Shown: positions 36,241 through 48,076 of the stretch, piece after piece
How positions within the stretch are numbered: position 1 is the first letter of the stretch
Layout: each line of letters opens with the position of its first letter
NCBI RefSeq assembly: GCF_002127325.2
Contig: NC_035448.2
Coordinates: 122,346,031 to 122,410,030 of the forward strand
Origin: Helianthus annuus
Taxonomy: Eukaryota; Streptophyta; Magnoliopsida; Asterales; Asteraceae
Direction of reading: 5' to 3'
Length of the DNA: 64,000 nucleotides
The notes under the pieces: model-generated
Seen by the model: the letters and a program-made list of their open reading frames with translations, nothing else
What the model was told of the DNA's origin: nothing
Database searches by the model: none
Translations under genes and position numbers: made by a program

Positions 36241-37329
36241 TTATATATTTTCTGAGCGGGATGTTTTGCATCCCATGTTGCACCGTCGGAGAGCATCATC
36301 CAAACTCCAATCAATAACCTTCATGTAATTGACCGGGTCATCGTCCTCTATTCTCTTCCCAACCCCAAACTTTACTTCATTATCCCCATATTTTAAAGTG
36401 AGTGTTCCGTCATTCATGTCCACCACTGCCTGTGCGGTGGCGAGAAATGGTCTCCCTAGTATGAGGGGGACTTCGGTGTCTTCTTCCATATCAAGTATGA
36501 CAAAGTCGGTCGGGTAGACGAAATTGTCGACCTTGACTAGGAGATTTTCAATGACACCTTGCGGGAACTTGACGGATCGATCAGCAAGTTGTATACTCAT
36601 TTTTGTAGGACTCGTTTTTCCTAGGCCGAGTCTTTTGAACATTGATGCGGGCATGAGGTTAATGCTAGCCCCGAGGTCGGCTAGTGCATTACGAACGGGG
36701 GAGTCCCCGATCGAGCAAGGAATTGTGAAGCTTCCGGGATCAATTTTCTTTTGGGGGAGTTTGTTGAGTACGAGGGCGGAGCATTCTTCGCCTAAGTTCA
36801 CTAATTGCAATGTTTCAATTTTCCTTTTATGAGTGAGGAAGTCCCTCATGAACTTAGAGTATTTAGGCATTTGGGTTAGGACATCAATGAAAGGAATGTT
36901 GACATGCAATTGTTTTAGCAAACTTTCGAATTTTGCGAATTGCTCATTGGTCTTTTGACGGATTAACCTACCGGGGTATGGAACCGGAGGAGCCTTGGTG
37001 GGCTCTGGAGGAGGAGTGACCTTCTCTTGCTGTGGCGGAGATGTGACCTCCTCAATAGGTGCTGGCCCTTCTGCGGGACCCACGGTACGGTTCCGTAGAG
37101 TGATGAGATGAACCTGTGCCTTTGGGTTTGTCTCGGTATTACTTGGTAGCGCGCCTTGCGGTCTCTCGGAGAAATTTTGGGCGAGTTGGTTTATTTGTTT
37201 TTCAATGTTTTGAATACTAGCTTGTTGATTCCTAAAATTTGATTCTAATTGTAGAAATCTATCCGAGTTTTTCTTTTCAGTGTCGGAGATGAGGCGAGAT
37301 ATAGTATCTTCAAGCCTTTCTCGTCCACC
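36241..37329 (-). pseudogene. Athila protease region
   Basis: In the same frame as gag, after one TAA (37330-37332). A linker with NIEKQINQLAQNFSERPQG leads into a Pro/Glu-rich stretch (PPQQEKVTPPPEP) and then a retropepsin-like domain: ALADLGASINLMPASMF with the DLGAS active-site triplet variant, and VPLILGRPFLATA, the typical second flap-side motif. The protease cleaves the polyprotein during particle maturation. The frame stops at 36241 after KTSRSENI and no polymerase follows. Confidence 0.85.
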
Positions 37330-38470
37330 TTATTGTTGAGGGAAATTTTGTGACTCATTTCTTGGTTGTTGAAAGTTTGTTCGTTGGTTTACGCTTTGTT
37401 GGTTACTACCATTGCCGGGTTCTCTCCAACCAAGGTTAGAGTGATTTCGCCATCCTTGGTTGTAGGAGCCCGTTGGAGGACCCGGCGGCCTAGGTCTATT
37501 ATCAATGTAGTTTACCGATTCTTGTTGATCGTCTGTTTCTTTCATACAACTCCAATTTTCATGTGGCCCACCACAACCTTCACAAGCCATAACCGAGACC
37601 GTTTTTGTCATTTCCAATTTTTTTATTTTTGAAGAAAGGGCTTCGATTTGGGCTTGTAAAGAAGTGCTTTCATCAACCTTATGGGCGCCCGGGGCAATAG
37701 ATTTATTGCCTCGAGGAGTGTGCCACTGGAAATTGGTTTGAGCAATTTCCTCAATTTGATTATATATTTCATGCGGGCGGCGATTACCTAAAAGTCCCCC
37801 GGAGCTAGAGTCAAGTGTTTGCCTTGTGTGTGGCAACAACCCATTATAGAAAGTGGATACTTGTTGCCATATCGCAAGGCCGTGATGTGGACACTTTCGC
37901 AATAGCTCCTTGAACCTTTCCCAAGTTTCATATATGGATTCCCCGTCCTCTTGTGAATATGTATTAATTTCAGTCATTAATTTAGCCGTTTTAGCGAGAG
38001 GGAAATACTTATATAGAAATTTTTGGGCTAGTTCATCCCAGGTGTTTACCGATCCAGCTGGGAGGGCGTTAAGCCAAGCTTTTGCTCGGTCTTTTAGTGA
38101 AAAAGGAAACATTTGGAGGCGGATGGCGTCATTTGATGCTCCATTGATCCGGAAGGTATCACATATTTCTAAGAAATTAGTAATATGTAGATGGGGATCC
38201 TCGTCCGCAAGCCCATGGAAGGTTGCAGAGTTTTGAAGCATCTGTATCAAATGCGGCCGAAGTTCGAAGTTATTGGCTTCAACTTTCGGTGATAGCGGCG
38301 CCGAGATTACCTACGGTGGGTCGTAGATAATCCATGAGGGTACGTTGGTCCGCCATCGGGAGTGGGTTCCCCGAAACCTTCTCTTGGTTTTTAGCTTTTA
38401 GCCTTTTTCTGAGAAAGCGTTCGGGTTCTTCTAGAGGTTCTTTTATGTCTTTATTAGAACTGGAGCTCAT
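37330..38470 (-). pseudogene. Athila gag polyprotein
   Basis: The N-terminal part starts MSSSSNKDIKEPLEEPERFL (38470). A one-base frameshift near 38285-38290 separates it from the capsid part, which opens IQMLQNSATFHGLADEDPHL and continues with FPFSLKDRAKAWLNALP and WDELAQKFLYKYFP, hallmarks of the Retrotrans_gag family. The knuckle CEGCGGPHENWSC follows. Gag forms the particle and packages element RNA. The frame ends in TAA after NFPQQ, where CAA would restore continuity into protease. These are the only two breaks I saw in gag-protease, so the copy is fairly young. Confidence 0.85.
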
Positions 38471-38847
38471 ACACTACGTAGAGGTGGCGTCTGGTTACAA
38501 GTCCTGCAACAAAAACAGAAAAGAATGTTGGTCAGAAGGTTCACCACGGCCCCGTGCTCAGTGAACACGGCCCGTGGTCGGAGTTACAGTGATTGTTTTC
38601 TGGATCCCTGTTACTGGAGAGTTGGACACGGCCCCGTGTTGCACCGACACGGCCCCGTGGTCAGCCTTCTGAAACTCGGAAAACTAAAAACTGCCAGTAA
38701 TACTGCTGGGCACGGCCCGTGTCCGACCAGGCACGGCCCGTGCTGAGCTCTGCAGAAGCTGAAAATTTAAGAAAATCCTAAAAAAATATAAAAGAAAATA
38801 AAAAAATGATTAGTCCGTTGATTCCTAACTTTCTTAAAATCCTTCTG
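38471..38847 (-). other. Leader of Athila-like copy 2
   Basis: Untranslated sequence between primer-binding site and gag. It carries five or so GC-dyad units (CACGGCCCCGTG, CACGGCCCGTG) at about 38545-38745. The part next to the primer-binding site matches copy 1 (24781-24853). Confidence 0.7.
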
Positions 38848-38865
38848 TCCCCGGCAACGGCGCCA
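38848..38865 (-). other. Primer-binding site for tRNA-Asp, perfect 18-mer
   Basis: The plus strand TCCCCGGCAACGGCGCCA equals the 3' end of plant tRNA-Asp including CCA, so the element RNA is complementary to the tRNA. It lies 6 bases from the right LTR. Confidence 0.9.
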
Positions 38866-38871
38866 AAAACT

Positions 38872-40563
38872 TGATGCGTGCTAGTGTGTATATGTTTAAG
38901 TATATATTTTAAGCCCTTTTTACACTTTAGCCAAGTTTTAAATTTATAAAACACGATATTTACTAACACTAAACACACATATGGGCAAGTGCACCCATCG
39001 TGGACGTAGTATAGTGTTGGTAAGATACCGAGGTCGTCCAAGGACACAAGAGCTTTTAGTACCGGTTTATCCTCAACGTCTAATCAAATCAAAATGTTAG
39101 AAAAAGATTTTTAAACTAAGAAAATAAAACTAACTAAATGCTGAAAAATAAAATAAAATTAGAAATAGATAGACAAGATGAATCACTTGGATCCGACTCG
39201 TGTGTTAGTATAACCTTTGATTATTTTCGCACTTTTGCACTTGTTTAAGAGATTATCTTAGTTATTGTAGTAGGCCCCTCTTTTGAAGGCGACGTTACCC
39301 TCAACCCAGTAGTTTGAGTCAGCAAGGATACAATCCTAAAGGGTCGAATTATTGAAAGATAATTAATTAAGTTATTAATGCAAATTATGGTAGGCCCCTC
39401 TTTTGGAGGTGACGTTACCCTCGACTAAGTAGTCTGAGTCAGCAGGGATACAGTCCTAAATAGCCGGGTTATAGTATTAATAGTAGTTAACTTATGAGGG
39501 GATCAAAGAGTTTGGACCCCCGCCATCCAATACCTTTGGGTATTGAAGGAGGTCCTTCTAAATTTGACCCAGGTCCCTTGCAGGACCTCTAAACGCTGAA
39601 CAAGGGCAAGACCCTTACCAAACCGTTCCCTAAACCCCCGACCAGGTAGCCAACATACCTCCATATAGACCATGGAGATATGAATGGTGAAAATCTTTTA
39701 TTTTATATAGACAGTAAAATAATGCCAAGACACCACGGACAAACGATAAGGAAGAATCACCTTCAACATAAGCAACTAGTTACTAAAGTCATTAATACAA
39801 AACTAATTAAAAAGTGCAAAAGATTAAAAATAAAAAGTGTTATACTAAACACTTGTCTTCACCAAGTGATGTAAGAGACTTAGGCAAACATGGCCTTGAT
39901 TGTCAAGAACTCTTACGATCAATCTTGGATCCCGAGACGACTCACACACTCTATGATGGACAATGGATGATGGTGGTGGATGATGGTGTTGTGATGGTGG
40001 CGGGTGGTGGATGAAGTGTGAGAGAGGTGGTGTGCCAAGGGATGAGTTGCAATGAATCCAAGCACTCCTATTTATAGGCTGAACAGAGGCCTGGGCACGG
40101 CCCCGTGTCCGCTGGGCACGGCCCCGTGCCCGTCTGACACTATCTCTCTTCATTAATTGCAATTCGCAATTACAATTAATGTGCCTGCAGTACTTTGGGC
40201 ACGCCCCCGTGTTCACTGGGCACGACCCCGTGGTGAGCAATAGAAGCTTCTACAGGTTTGTCTTTTCTGCTGCTTCTTGGGCACGGCCCCGTGCTCGCTG
40301 AGCACGGGGCGTGTTCAGTCTTCTGCCTTCTCTGTTTTGCTTGGGAGGATGCTGTCGAGGAGTCGGGCAGTCCACTTTTGTTCCCTTTCTTGTATTTATG
40401 TTAGATTTAGCTGTCTTTTTGCTTCTTTTGTTAATTTGAGCTCATTTAATCCTGAAAATCCAAAAGGAAGACAAAAATACACTTTTTCCAACATTAGTAC
40501 TTAAAAAGGGTTAGTTTTATGCCTCATTTGATGTAATTTATATGTTGCATTTTACACACATAA
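38872..40563 (-). repeat. 5' LTR of Athila-like copy 2
   Basis: Parallels 32748-34440 closely, with minus-strand TATA near 40070-40080 and dyads at 40096-40315. Confidence 0.9.
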
Positions 40564-40630
40564 AAAACTTACAAGAATCGCGAGAAATCGAGAGAAAGAA
40601 GAGCTTGAGTGCGACTGGGTCGAGTGAGAG

Positions 40631-40669
40631 CTGTCACATCACAAATGATGTGACAGGTTGGTATTTATA
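40631..40669 (-). promoter_or_regulatory. TATA box and start-site hairpin in the old Tekay-like LTR
   Basis: Minus-strand TATAAATA (40662-40669) is followed downstream by a perfect 11-bp inverted repeat, CTGTCACATCA-CAAA-TGATGTGACAG (40631-40656). The sister LTR keeps the hairpin intact at 58988-59013 next to a TATTTATA at about 59019. It lies where transcription would begin. Confidence 0.55.
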
Positions 40670-40902
40670 GGGTTTCCCAAAAAGGAAAGTGCAAGGGATC
40701 GAGTGGGTCACCGATCGGATGGCTGTCCGATCGGGTGGCAATCCAATCGGATGGCAATCCAATCGGTTGACCATCCGATCGAGCAGTCACTCGACCGAGT
40801 GGCTCCGACGATTTGAGTTTCGGCTTTTCGTTTCGTGCGTTGAGTTTTGCGATGCGGTTCGAGCATGCGGTGCAATAGAATTTCCCATTAGTTACAATTA
40901 AT

Positions 40903-41260
40903 CATGCACAAGTAACAAGTAAGTAACACTCACACGTAAAACAATATTCAGAATCTATAGTTAAAGGCGCGAATGCGATTGCGATGCGATAAGCGATAAA
41001 CAACGATAAATCTCGATTATTAACATGTACTTCACACAATACAACTAATGCGATAAAATAAATAGATTATCACCACAAAACATAAAGTAAACATGCACAA
41101 GTAACAAGTAAGTAACACTCACACGTAAAACAATATTCAGAATCTATAGTTAAAGGCGCGAATGCGATTGCGATGCGATAAGCGATAAACAACGATAAAC
41201 CTCGATTATTAACATGTACTTCACACAATACAACTAATGCGATAAAATAAATAGATTATC
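40903..41260. repeat. 169-bp tandem duplication in the left LTR
   Basis: CATGCACAAGTAACAAGTAA...AATAGATTATC occurs at 40903-41071 and 41092-41260, almost identical. The sister LTR has a single copy near 59380-59560, so the duplication post-dates insertion. Confidence 0.85.
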
Positions 41261-41415
41261 TACAAGTCAAAGAAGTCAAAACAGGAGTTAAGCAAGGAGT
41301 GACAGATCGCAATTAGCAATCTTTTCTTCCTTTGACTTCAATCTTGACTTTGACTTTGACTTTCGAAACACGGGGTGTTACAGCCTCCCCTACTTAAGGG
41401 AATTTCGTCCCGAAA

Positions 41416-44400
41416 TTAGGCTTTAGCTGTGACAAACAACTGCGGGTACTTCGCCTTCATGTCACTTTCGAGTTCACAGGTGAACTTTGCGCCTCGTTTG
41501 CCTTCCCATCGGACCTTCACAATAGGAATGCGTGAGCGCCGGAAATGCTTGGTTTCTCGGTCCATGATCTCGACAGGCTTCTCCACGAAGTGTAGTGTCT
41601 CGTTTACTTGAAGATCCTCTAACGGAACTTGTAAATCATGCTCAGCCAGGCACTTTCTGAGGTTTGATACATGGAAAGTCGGGTGGACGTTGTTAAGTTC
41701 CTCCGATAGTTCGAGTCTGTAAGCCATTTTTCCGATCCTTTCAAGAATCTTAAAGGGTCCAACATATCGAGGCGCGAGCTTTCCTCTCTTGCCGAATCTG
41801 ACCACACCCTTCCAAGGTGATACCTTTAGGAGTACACGGTCGCCAACGTCAAATTCAAGGGGCTTGCGTCGTCAATCGGGGTAACTTTTCTAACGACTCC
41901 GAGCTTTCAGCAGGTTGTCTCGAATTTGTAGGATTTTGTCAGTCGTCTCTTGTAGTAGCTCAGGACCGGTTAGCTGCGCATCTCCGATCTCATGCCACAC
42001 AATTAGTGATCGACATTTTCTTCCATACAATGCCTCAAAAGGTGCCATTTGTATACTAGAATGATAACTGTTATTGTACGAGAATTCGACTAAAGGTAAG
42101 TATGCATCCCAATTACCACCGAAATCTATGACACACGAACGGAGCATGTCTTCAAGGGTACGAATCATTCTTTCAGTCTGACCGTCGGTTTGGGGATGGA
42201 ATGCGGTACTTAGATTAAGCGTAGTACAGAGAGCAGATTAAAACATTTCCCAAAGACGCGAGGTAAACCGACCATCGCGGTCAGAGATGATGTCGCGAGG
42301 CGTCCCATGTCGACAAATGATCTCGTTGGTGTAGATTCGGGCTAATTTTTCTACCTTATAGTCTTCTCGAATTGGCAGAAAATGAGCAGATTTAGTCAAA
42401 CGGTCAACGACAACCCAGATGCTATCGTGACCAGAGATCGTACGCGGGAGTTTCGTGATAAAGTCCATGGCTATACTCTCCCATTTCCACATGGGAATCT
42501 CGGGTTGGACGAGCAAGCCAGAGGGTCTTTGGTGCTCGGCCTTGACTTTCGAGCAAGTCAGGCACCTTGAAACATAGAGAGTGATATCTTTCTTCATGCT
42601 CGGCCACCAGTACTTGTAGCGAAGGTCCGGGTACATTTTGTCGGCACCGGGATGAATAGAATATCGAGACTTGTGGGCTTCGTCCATCAGGATCTGTCGT
42701 AAATCGGTCCGCTTAGGGATCTAGATTCGGTCCAGATAATGGAATATCCCATTCGACTTATTCAGTCCAGATAATGGAATATCCCGTTCGGTGAAACAAC
42801 ATGTTGAGCTTCACGGATGAGAGTTTCGAGATGATGTTGGGCGTGAACATTACGAGCACTATGCAAATAACTTCTTCTGCTGAGTGCGTCGGCAACGACA
42901 TTTGCTTTGCTAGGATGATAACGAATCTCGCAGTCATAATGGTTGAGAAGTTCCACCCATCGGCGTTGACGCATATTAAGTTCTTTTTGGCTGATGATGT
43001 GTTGTAGGCTCCTATGGTCGGTGAAGACCGTACACTTTGTACCATAATGGTAGTGTCGCCAAATCTTCAATGAAAAAACAACTACGCCTAGCTCGAGGTC
43101 ATGGTCGGTGAAGACCGTACACATTGCATGAGAACACAACCAAGCCCAAGGTTCGAAGCATCACAATAGACAACGAAGTCTTCATTTCCGTCGGGTAAAG
43201 CAAAGACGGTAGCATTGCAAAGCATATGCTTGAGGGTTTGAAAGGCAGTCTCTTGTCCAGTTCCCCAGACAAAAGGCTTGTCCTTGTGCGTGAGAGAAGT
43301 AAACGGCACGACGATTTTAGAGAATCCTTCGATAAATCGGCGATAATAGCCCGCTAGTCCGAGAAAAGAACGGACTTCAGACGGGTTCTTAGGTGTAATC
43401 CAACTCTTAACAGCTTCGATCTTCGCGGGATCGACATGAATACCTTGACTATTGACAATATGACCGAGGAATTGAAACTCCTCTATCCAAAATTCGCACA
43501 TGGAGAACTTGGCATAGAGTTGACTCCCTTGGAGTAGTTCGAGAACCAAACGTAGATGTTGCGCGTGTTCGGCTTTCAACTTGGAATGGATCGGGATATC
43601 ATTGATGAACACGATGACGAAGCGGTCAAGAAAAGGTTTACACACCCGATTCATCAGATCCATGAAAACCGCGGGTGCGTTGGTTAAACCGAAAGGCATA
43701 ACAACGAACTCATAGTGGCCGTAACGGGTGCGAAAAGCGGTTTTGGGTATATCCTCCTCTTGAATGCGTTGGTGATAGCCTGAGCGTAGATCGATCTTAG
43801 AGAAACACATAGCACCTTGTAACTGATCAAACAAATCATCGATTCGAGGCAGGGGATAGCGATTCTTGATTGTCAGTTTATTCAGTTCCGTGTAATCGAT
43901 GCACATCCGGAACGACCCGTCCTTCTTTTTGACGAAAAGGACTGGTGCGCCCAAAGGAGAGGTGCTAGGATGAAGCCTTTATCAAGCAATTCCTGGAGCT
44001 GACTCGAGAGTTCGCGCATTTCTGACGGAGCGAGTCGATAAGGAGCTCTAGCAACAGGATTGGCTCCAGGAATGAGGTCGATGCGGAAGTCGATATCACG
44101 ACTTGGCGGAAAACCGGGTAACTCATCGGGAAAGACGTTGGGGAATTCACAAACAATGGGAACATCTTTCACCCCAGGAGTACCTTTCTTTTCCTTCTCC
44201 GCTACTACAATGTTGGCCAAGAAAGCTCTGTATTCCTTGCAGAGATACTTGCTAGCTTGGACACACGACATGAGTTGGAGTTTCTTCGACGCGACTTCAC
44301 CGTAACCACACAATAAATCACCATTAGCAAGCGAGAAGGAATCATTTTATCAAAACAGACAACTTCAGCACGGTTTTCCCGAAGGAAATCCATGCCTACT

Positions 44401-45980
44401 ATGACGTCAAAACTACCGAGCTGCATCGGAATAAGGTCAATAGGAAAGATGTGATTGTTGAGTTCGAGAGTACAATCACGAAGAACAGAATTGACGGCGA
44501 TGGTTCTTCCGGTGGCAACTTCAACATCGAATGACGAAGGGAGATGGGCGCGCTTATGATTAAGGAGTTTTTCGAATTCTAATGACACAAAACAGTTATC
44601 GGCTCCAGTATCAAATAAACACGAAGCATATATACCATTCACAAGGAACGTACCATTAACCACATTGTTGTCGGCTTGAGCTTGACGGACGTTGATGTTG
44701 AAAGTTCGTCTGCGTGGTGCTTGCTGTTGTTGTCGTTGTTGCTGCTGCTGCTGGGGCTCTTGTTTAACTACCCTGTTGGGACACATATTTGCGAAGTGGT
44801 TGGGATCACCACATGCAAAACAAGCTCTAGCATGAGCAGCGATTGCAGGAGCTAGTTGTTGTTGACCCTGAGGGGCAGTAAGAAGAGCTTGCTAAGCAGG
44901 AGCTGGAGCTAGAGCTTGTCGAGGGCCAGCACGGCAGTTTGTAGTGAAGTGGCTGTACATGTTGTAGTGTGCGCAGTATCTGCAGGCAATACCCACCGGG
45001 TGATGATAAGTACATGTTGGGCATGCAGGGTGAGGACCAGTATATGCACGCTTTGCCAGCGGTGCATAGGTAACTGGTGCTGTAGCTGGTCGGTGTTGCG
45101 GTTGCTGCTGAGCCGGTACGGCTTGAAGCGGGGCAGCGGTGGTAACAGCACAGTTCTTGTTGTTGTTCTTCCTCTTGCGACGAGAGGAATGGGATGATTG
45201 TGGAGCGGCGGCGGTTTCAGCAGTGGCGGTAGTTATAGCTTGATGTAGATTCTTTGAGGCTTTGTCCCAGACACCAGCCTTCACTCGCTTATCATTGATT
45301 TCACCGGCGAGCAGAAAAGTCTCCCTGATGGTCGTTGTCTTGGCAGCTTGGATGAAATCAGCCACACAATCCGGCAGAGCACGGATGTATTTCTTGATGG
45401 TGATTTCGGGCGTCTTCACCTGGTCAGGACAGATTATATTGAGCTGCTTGAAGCGAGCAGTCAAACCGGCGTTGTCTCCATCTTTCTGCTTGATATGCCA
45501 GAATTCGTCCTCCAGCTTTTGGCATTTGTGGGGAGGGCAGAACTCTTGCATCATGATGTCCTTTAACTCATCCCACGTCAGCTCGTAAGCTGTGTCATTT
45601 CCGCGTTTGTTTCTCTCAGCCGTACACCAGTCTAAATCGCAGGACTGGAAGACGCCAGTAGCGTTCAGAGTACGGAGATTGTCAGGGCAGCCACTCTGGC
45701 ACAGGGTGACTTCGATGGAATCAAATCATTGAAACATAGCCGTAGGGCCATCTTCGCCAGTAAATTCCTTCGGGCCGCAGGCTTTGAACTGCTTAAAGCT
45801 AAAAGTAGACTTTGGCGAATCTGTTCGGGACTCTTCAGAAGACTTGCTAGTGTTCTCGTTCAGTTCGATGACGATCTGGGGGATGACTTTCGCGATTTTC
45901 TTAGCAACCAAAGAAGCGATGCGTTTGTCTTCAAGGTTGCGACGAGCGGAGCGAGCAGTGTGAGATCCAAATGACGACAT
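41416..45980 (-). pseudogene. Decayed gag-pol of the old Tekay-like element
   Basis: Order on the minus strand: gag from MSSFGSHTARSARRNLEDKR (45980) with knuckle CFACGDPNHFANMC (about 44815-44780); protease LFDTGADNCFVS (about 44610); reverse transcriptase 43954-43300 with [18 protein letters not shown]; RNase H 43139-42762; integrase from 42687 with the H-H-C-C finger ([14 protein letters not shown]) and ISDRDGRF; and a C-terminal module with FGKRGKLAPRYVGPF and a chromodomain-like WEGKRGAKF segment ending at 41416. The catalytic FIDD is FIND, so the polymerase is dead. Stops occur at about 45726, 44892, 42238 and 41890, with several frameshifts. The chromodomain identifies a chromovirus, and the Tekay lineage is my best guess. 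Confidence 0.85.
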
Positions 45981-47143
45981 TGTCTGCAATAGACAGCGCC
46001 ATAGGATTCAAAACACTATTTCGATTAAGCTTATTACAGTCTAGCGAAACACCAAAAGCTACCTTATGTAAAGCACAGGAACACGTCTACCATACAAGCA
46101 CATAATCACAAAATCACATAATCACAGAACACGTAAACACATAGGCACGTAAGGCACATAGAGCATATAGAAGCACATAGAAGCAGTCATGATACAGAAA
46201 CCTATCATTCATGGTCGCGCGTTCGAGAATAGCGATTGCGATTAGCGAGCACATAGCGGGTAGTAGTAACATAGCATGCGTTTATCCACAGGTAGCAACG
46301 ATTTGTTAGCGTACTGAGATAGAGGTGTAGTGCGATTGGTGTGTGTCGGTCGAAGTGAACAGCGGAAAGCGAATAAATACCAAAATCGAAACATATAAAC
46401 AGATAAAACCACATAAAGCACATAAAATTTCACATAAAATCGACAAATATCAGAGTCAGCAGTTGCGGGCTCAGAATCGAAACACATAAAATCAGCGATT
46501 GCGAGTTTGAAATCGAAAATAGATTGTCCAAGGCTAGATAGACGTTGACTACCCGAAGGGATTCGACTATTCTCAAGGATTATGAGTATACGTTTTGGCC
46601 TAATAGACTGTGCTCTATCACCGTCATAGAGGATTGGCACGTATCCGTTCGGTTATTTACGCAACTTGAGTCGTTGGAATCCATTGAGCCTTTGGTGAGA
46701 GTTTTGTAAAACCAAGGTAAGGAGCGGAATCGAGTCATCAAGGTTCGGGTTTCACCCCTAACTTAGCGACTACGTTCCTGTTTTGATAAAAGTACAGAAG
46801 AAAATCTGCGTCAAAGTGCGGATTTCACTCCTGATTCAACGCAAATTCTCCTATTTATAGATAAAATGCGGGTCGAACAAGCGATTTAATCGAGAGTTTG
46901 TGGTTTTCACACCTAATCTCAACCCAATTACTCGTTCATTTTGCAGATAGTGCAGTGCGACTACCTTAGGAAAGGTAGTGTGATAGTATAGCGTGAGTGC
47001 GAGGCGATCGAGAAATAGCAATAAGCTCGTACGGAACCCCTAATGGGTTCGCACAAAGCGGTCTGTTGGTACTTAGACTATAGACTAGGTCGTTTCTAAG
47101 ACATCGGCCCGGACTAGGTCGAGTCTTGTCTAATTCCCTATAG
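45981..47143 (-). other. Leader region of the old Tekay-like element
   Basis: Sequence between primer-binding site and gag with no sustained frame. It contains repeated CACATAAACACATA-like phrases (46080-46180). Confidence 0.5.
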
Positions 47144-47160
47144 TTATGGCTCTGATACCA
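47144..47160 (-). other. Primer-binding site for initiator tRNA-Met
   Basis: The minus strand reads TGGTATCAGAGCCATAA, the standard plant iMet primer-binding sequence, three bases from the right LTR (whose start is mutated to TTCACACC). Confidence 0.85.
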
Positions 47161-48076
47161 ATCTTCACACCCCAACCGATGGCGGAATCATCGGGGCGCG
47201 GCACTGAGCAAAACAGATTGTCCAGGAGAATCCATAACAACTATTCATTATAATATATTAAAGGTTTATGTCCCATACCACAAACATATAAAATAAAAAC
47301 AGTTATTACAGACGATGTTCTCAAAGACAAATATCCATTCCGACAACTCAGATTTTTATTTAGTTTGTTTCTAGACTCCATCCTAGTCTTGATTCCAGCA
47401 CTTAACAAGCAAAGCATCCTAAGCATTCAAACACCTGTCACATACGTTAAAATAGAGGTCAATACACATAGTGTAAAGGTGACCATACAAGTTTGATAAT
47501 AGTATAATAGAATTCGAAATAGTTTACGCATAATCAGCATGTAACATGTAAAGTGTGAAGGCAAGTAGGTTATCGATAGAGAAATATGCACAGACATGAC
47601 TGCGAGTTGTAGAATGCGCAACACATATCCCCACTGGGACACGTGAAGTAAAGCCCTTAACAACCCCTGTCCACGACAGGTGCTGAGTCCAACCTATAGT
47701 ACTATCGTTGCTAAGGTGTCAGGCAACAATCACTGTGTTAACATAACATACAAGCATTCATCGAATAACACATAACACGTGAGATTGATTAGCGTATAAA
47801 TAGTGTTTACGTTGTGTGTAGATTGTGATTTAGAATAAGTAACGTATGTAACACCCAAAAGTGCGTAAAGCAAAAAGGGTTCGAGTATATTCACAGATTG
47901 TGTTTAACAAATAAAGACAGCCTTGGATTGAAGGGAGCACTGAGAGATTAGCCTGAACAGTTAACGATAACATAAGCGATAAGCGGCTTGTAAAATGGTG
48001 CAATAATACCAAGTGTCCATCGGTAATCCAATCGGATGGGAATCCGATCGGATGGCCGGTCGATCGGATGACAATC

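Larger units (their letters stand above)
32748..40563 (-). mobile_element. Athila-like LTR retrotransposon copy 2: gag-protease only
   Basis: LTRs 32748-34440 (1693 bp) and 38872-40563 (1692 bp) enclose a 4.4-kb interior reading on the minus strand. The TSD is AAAAC (32743-32747 and 40564-40568), and the empty site GAAAACTTACAAG is readable at 58920 in the sister LTR. The right LTR ends ACACACATAA instead of ACACACATCA. Gag and protease are present, but reverse transcriptase, RNase H and integrase are missing, so the copy is non-autonomous. Confidence 0.9.
30835..41382 (-). repeat. Left (3') LTR of the old Tekay-like element, split
   Basis: TGTCACACCCCAACCGATGG...CGGGGTGTTACA, interrupted at 32748-40563 by Athila-like copy 2. 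It holds many dyads of the GATCGGAT-ggca-ATCCGATC type at 31697-32190 and 40708-40800. Confidence 0.85.

Noticed and set aside
38848..38865. tRNA-Asp-like sequence as a possible tRNA gene
   Set aside because: Only the 3' 18 bases are present, next to an LTR. It is a primer-binding site, as are the tRNA-Met matches at 47144 and 55408.
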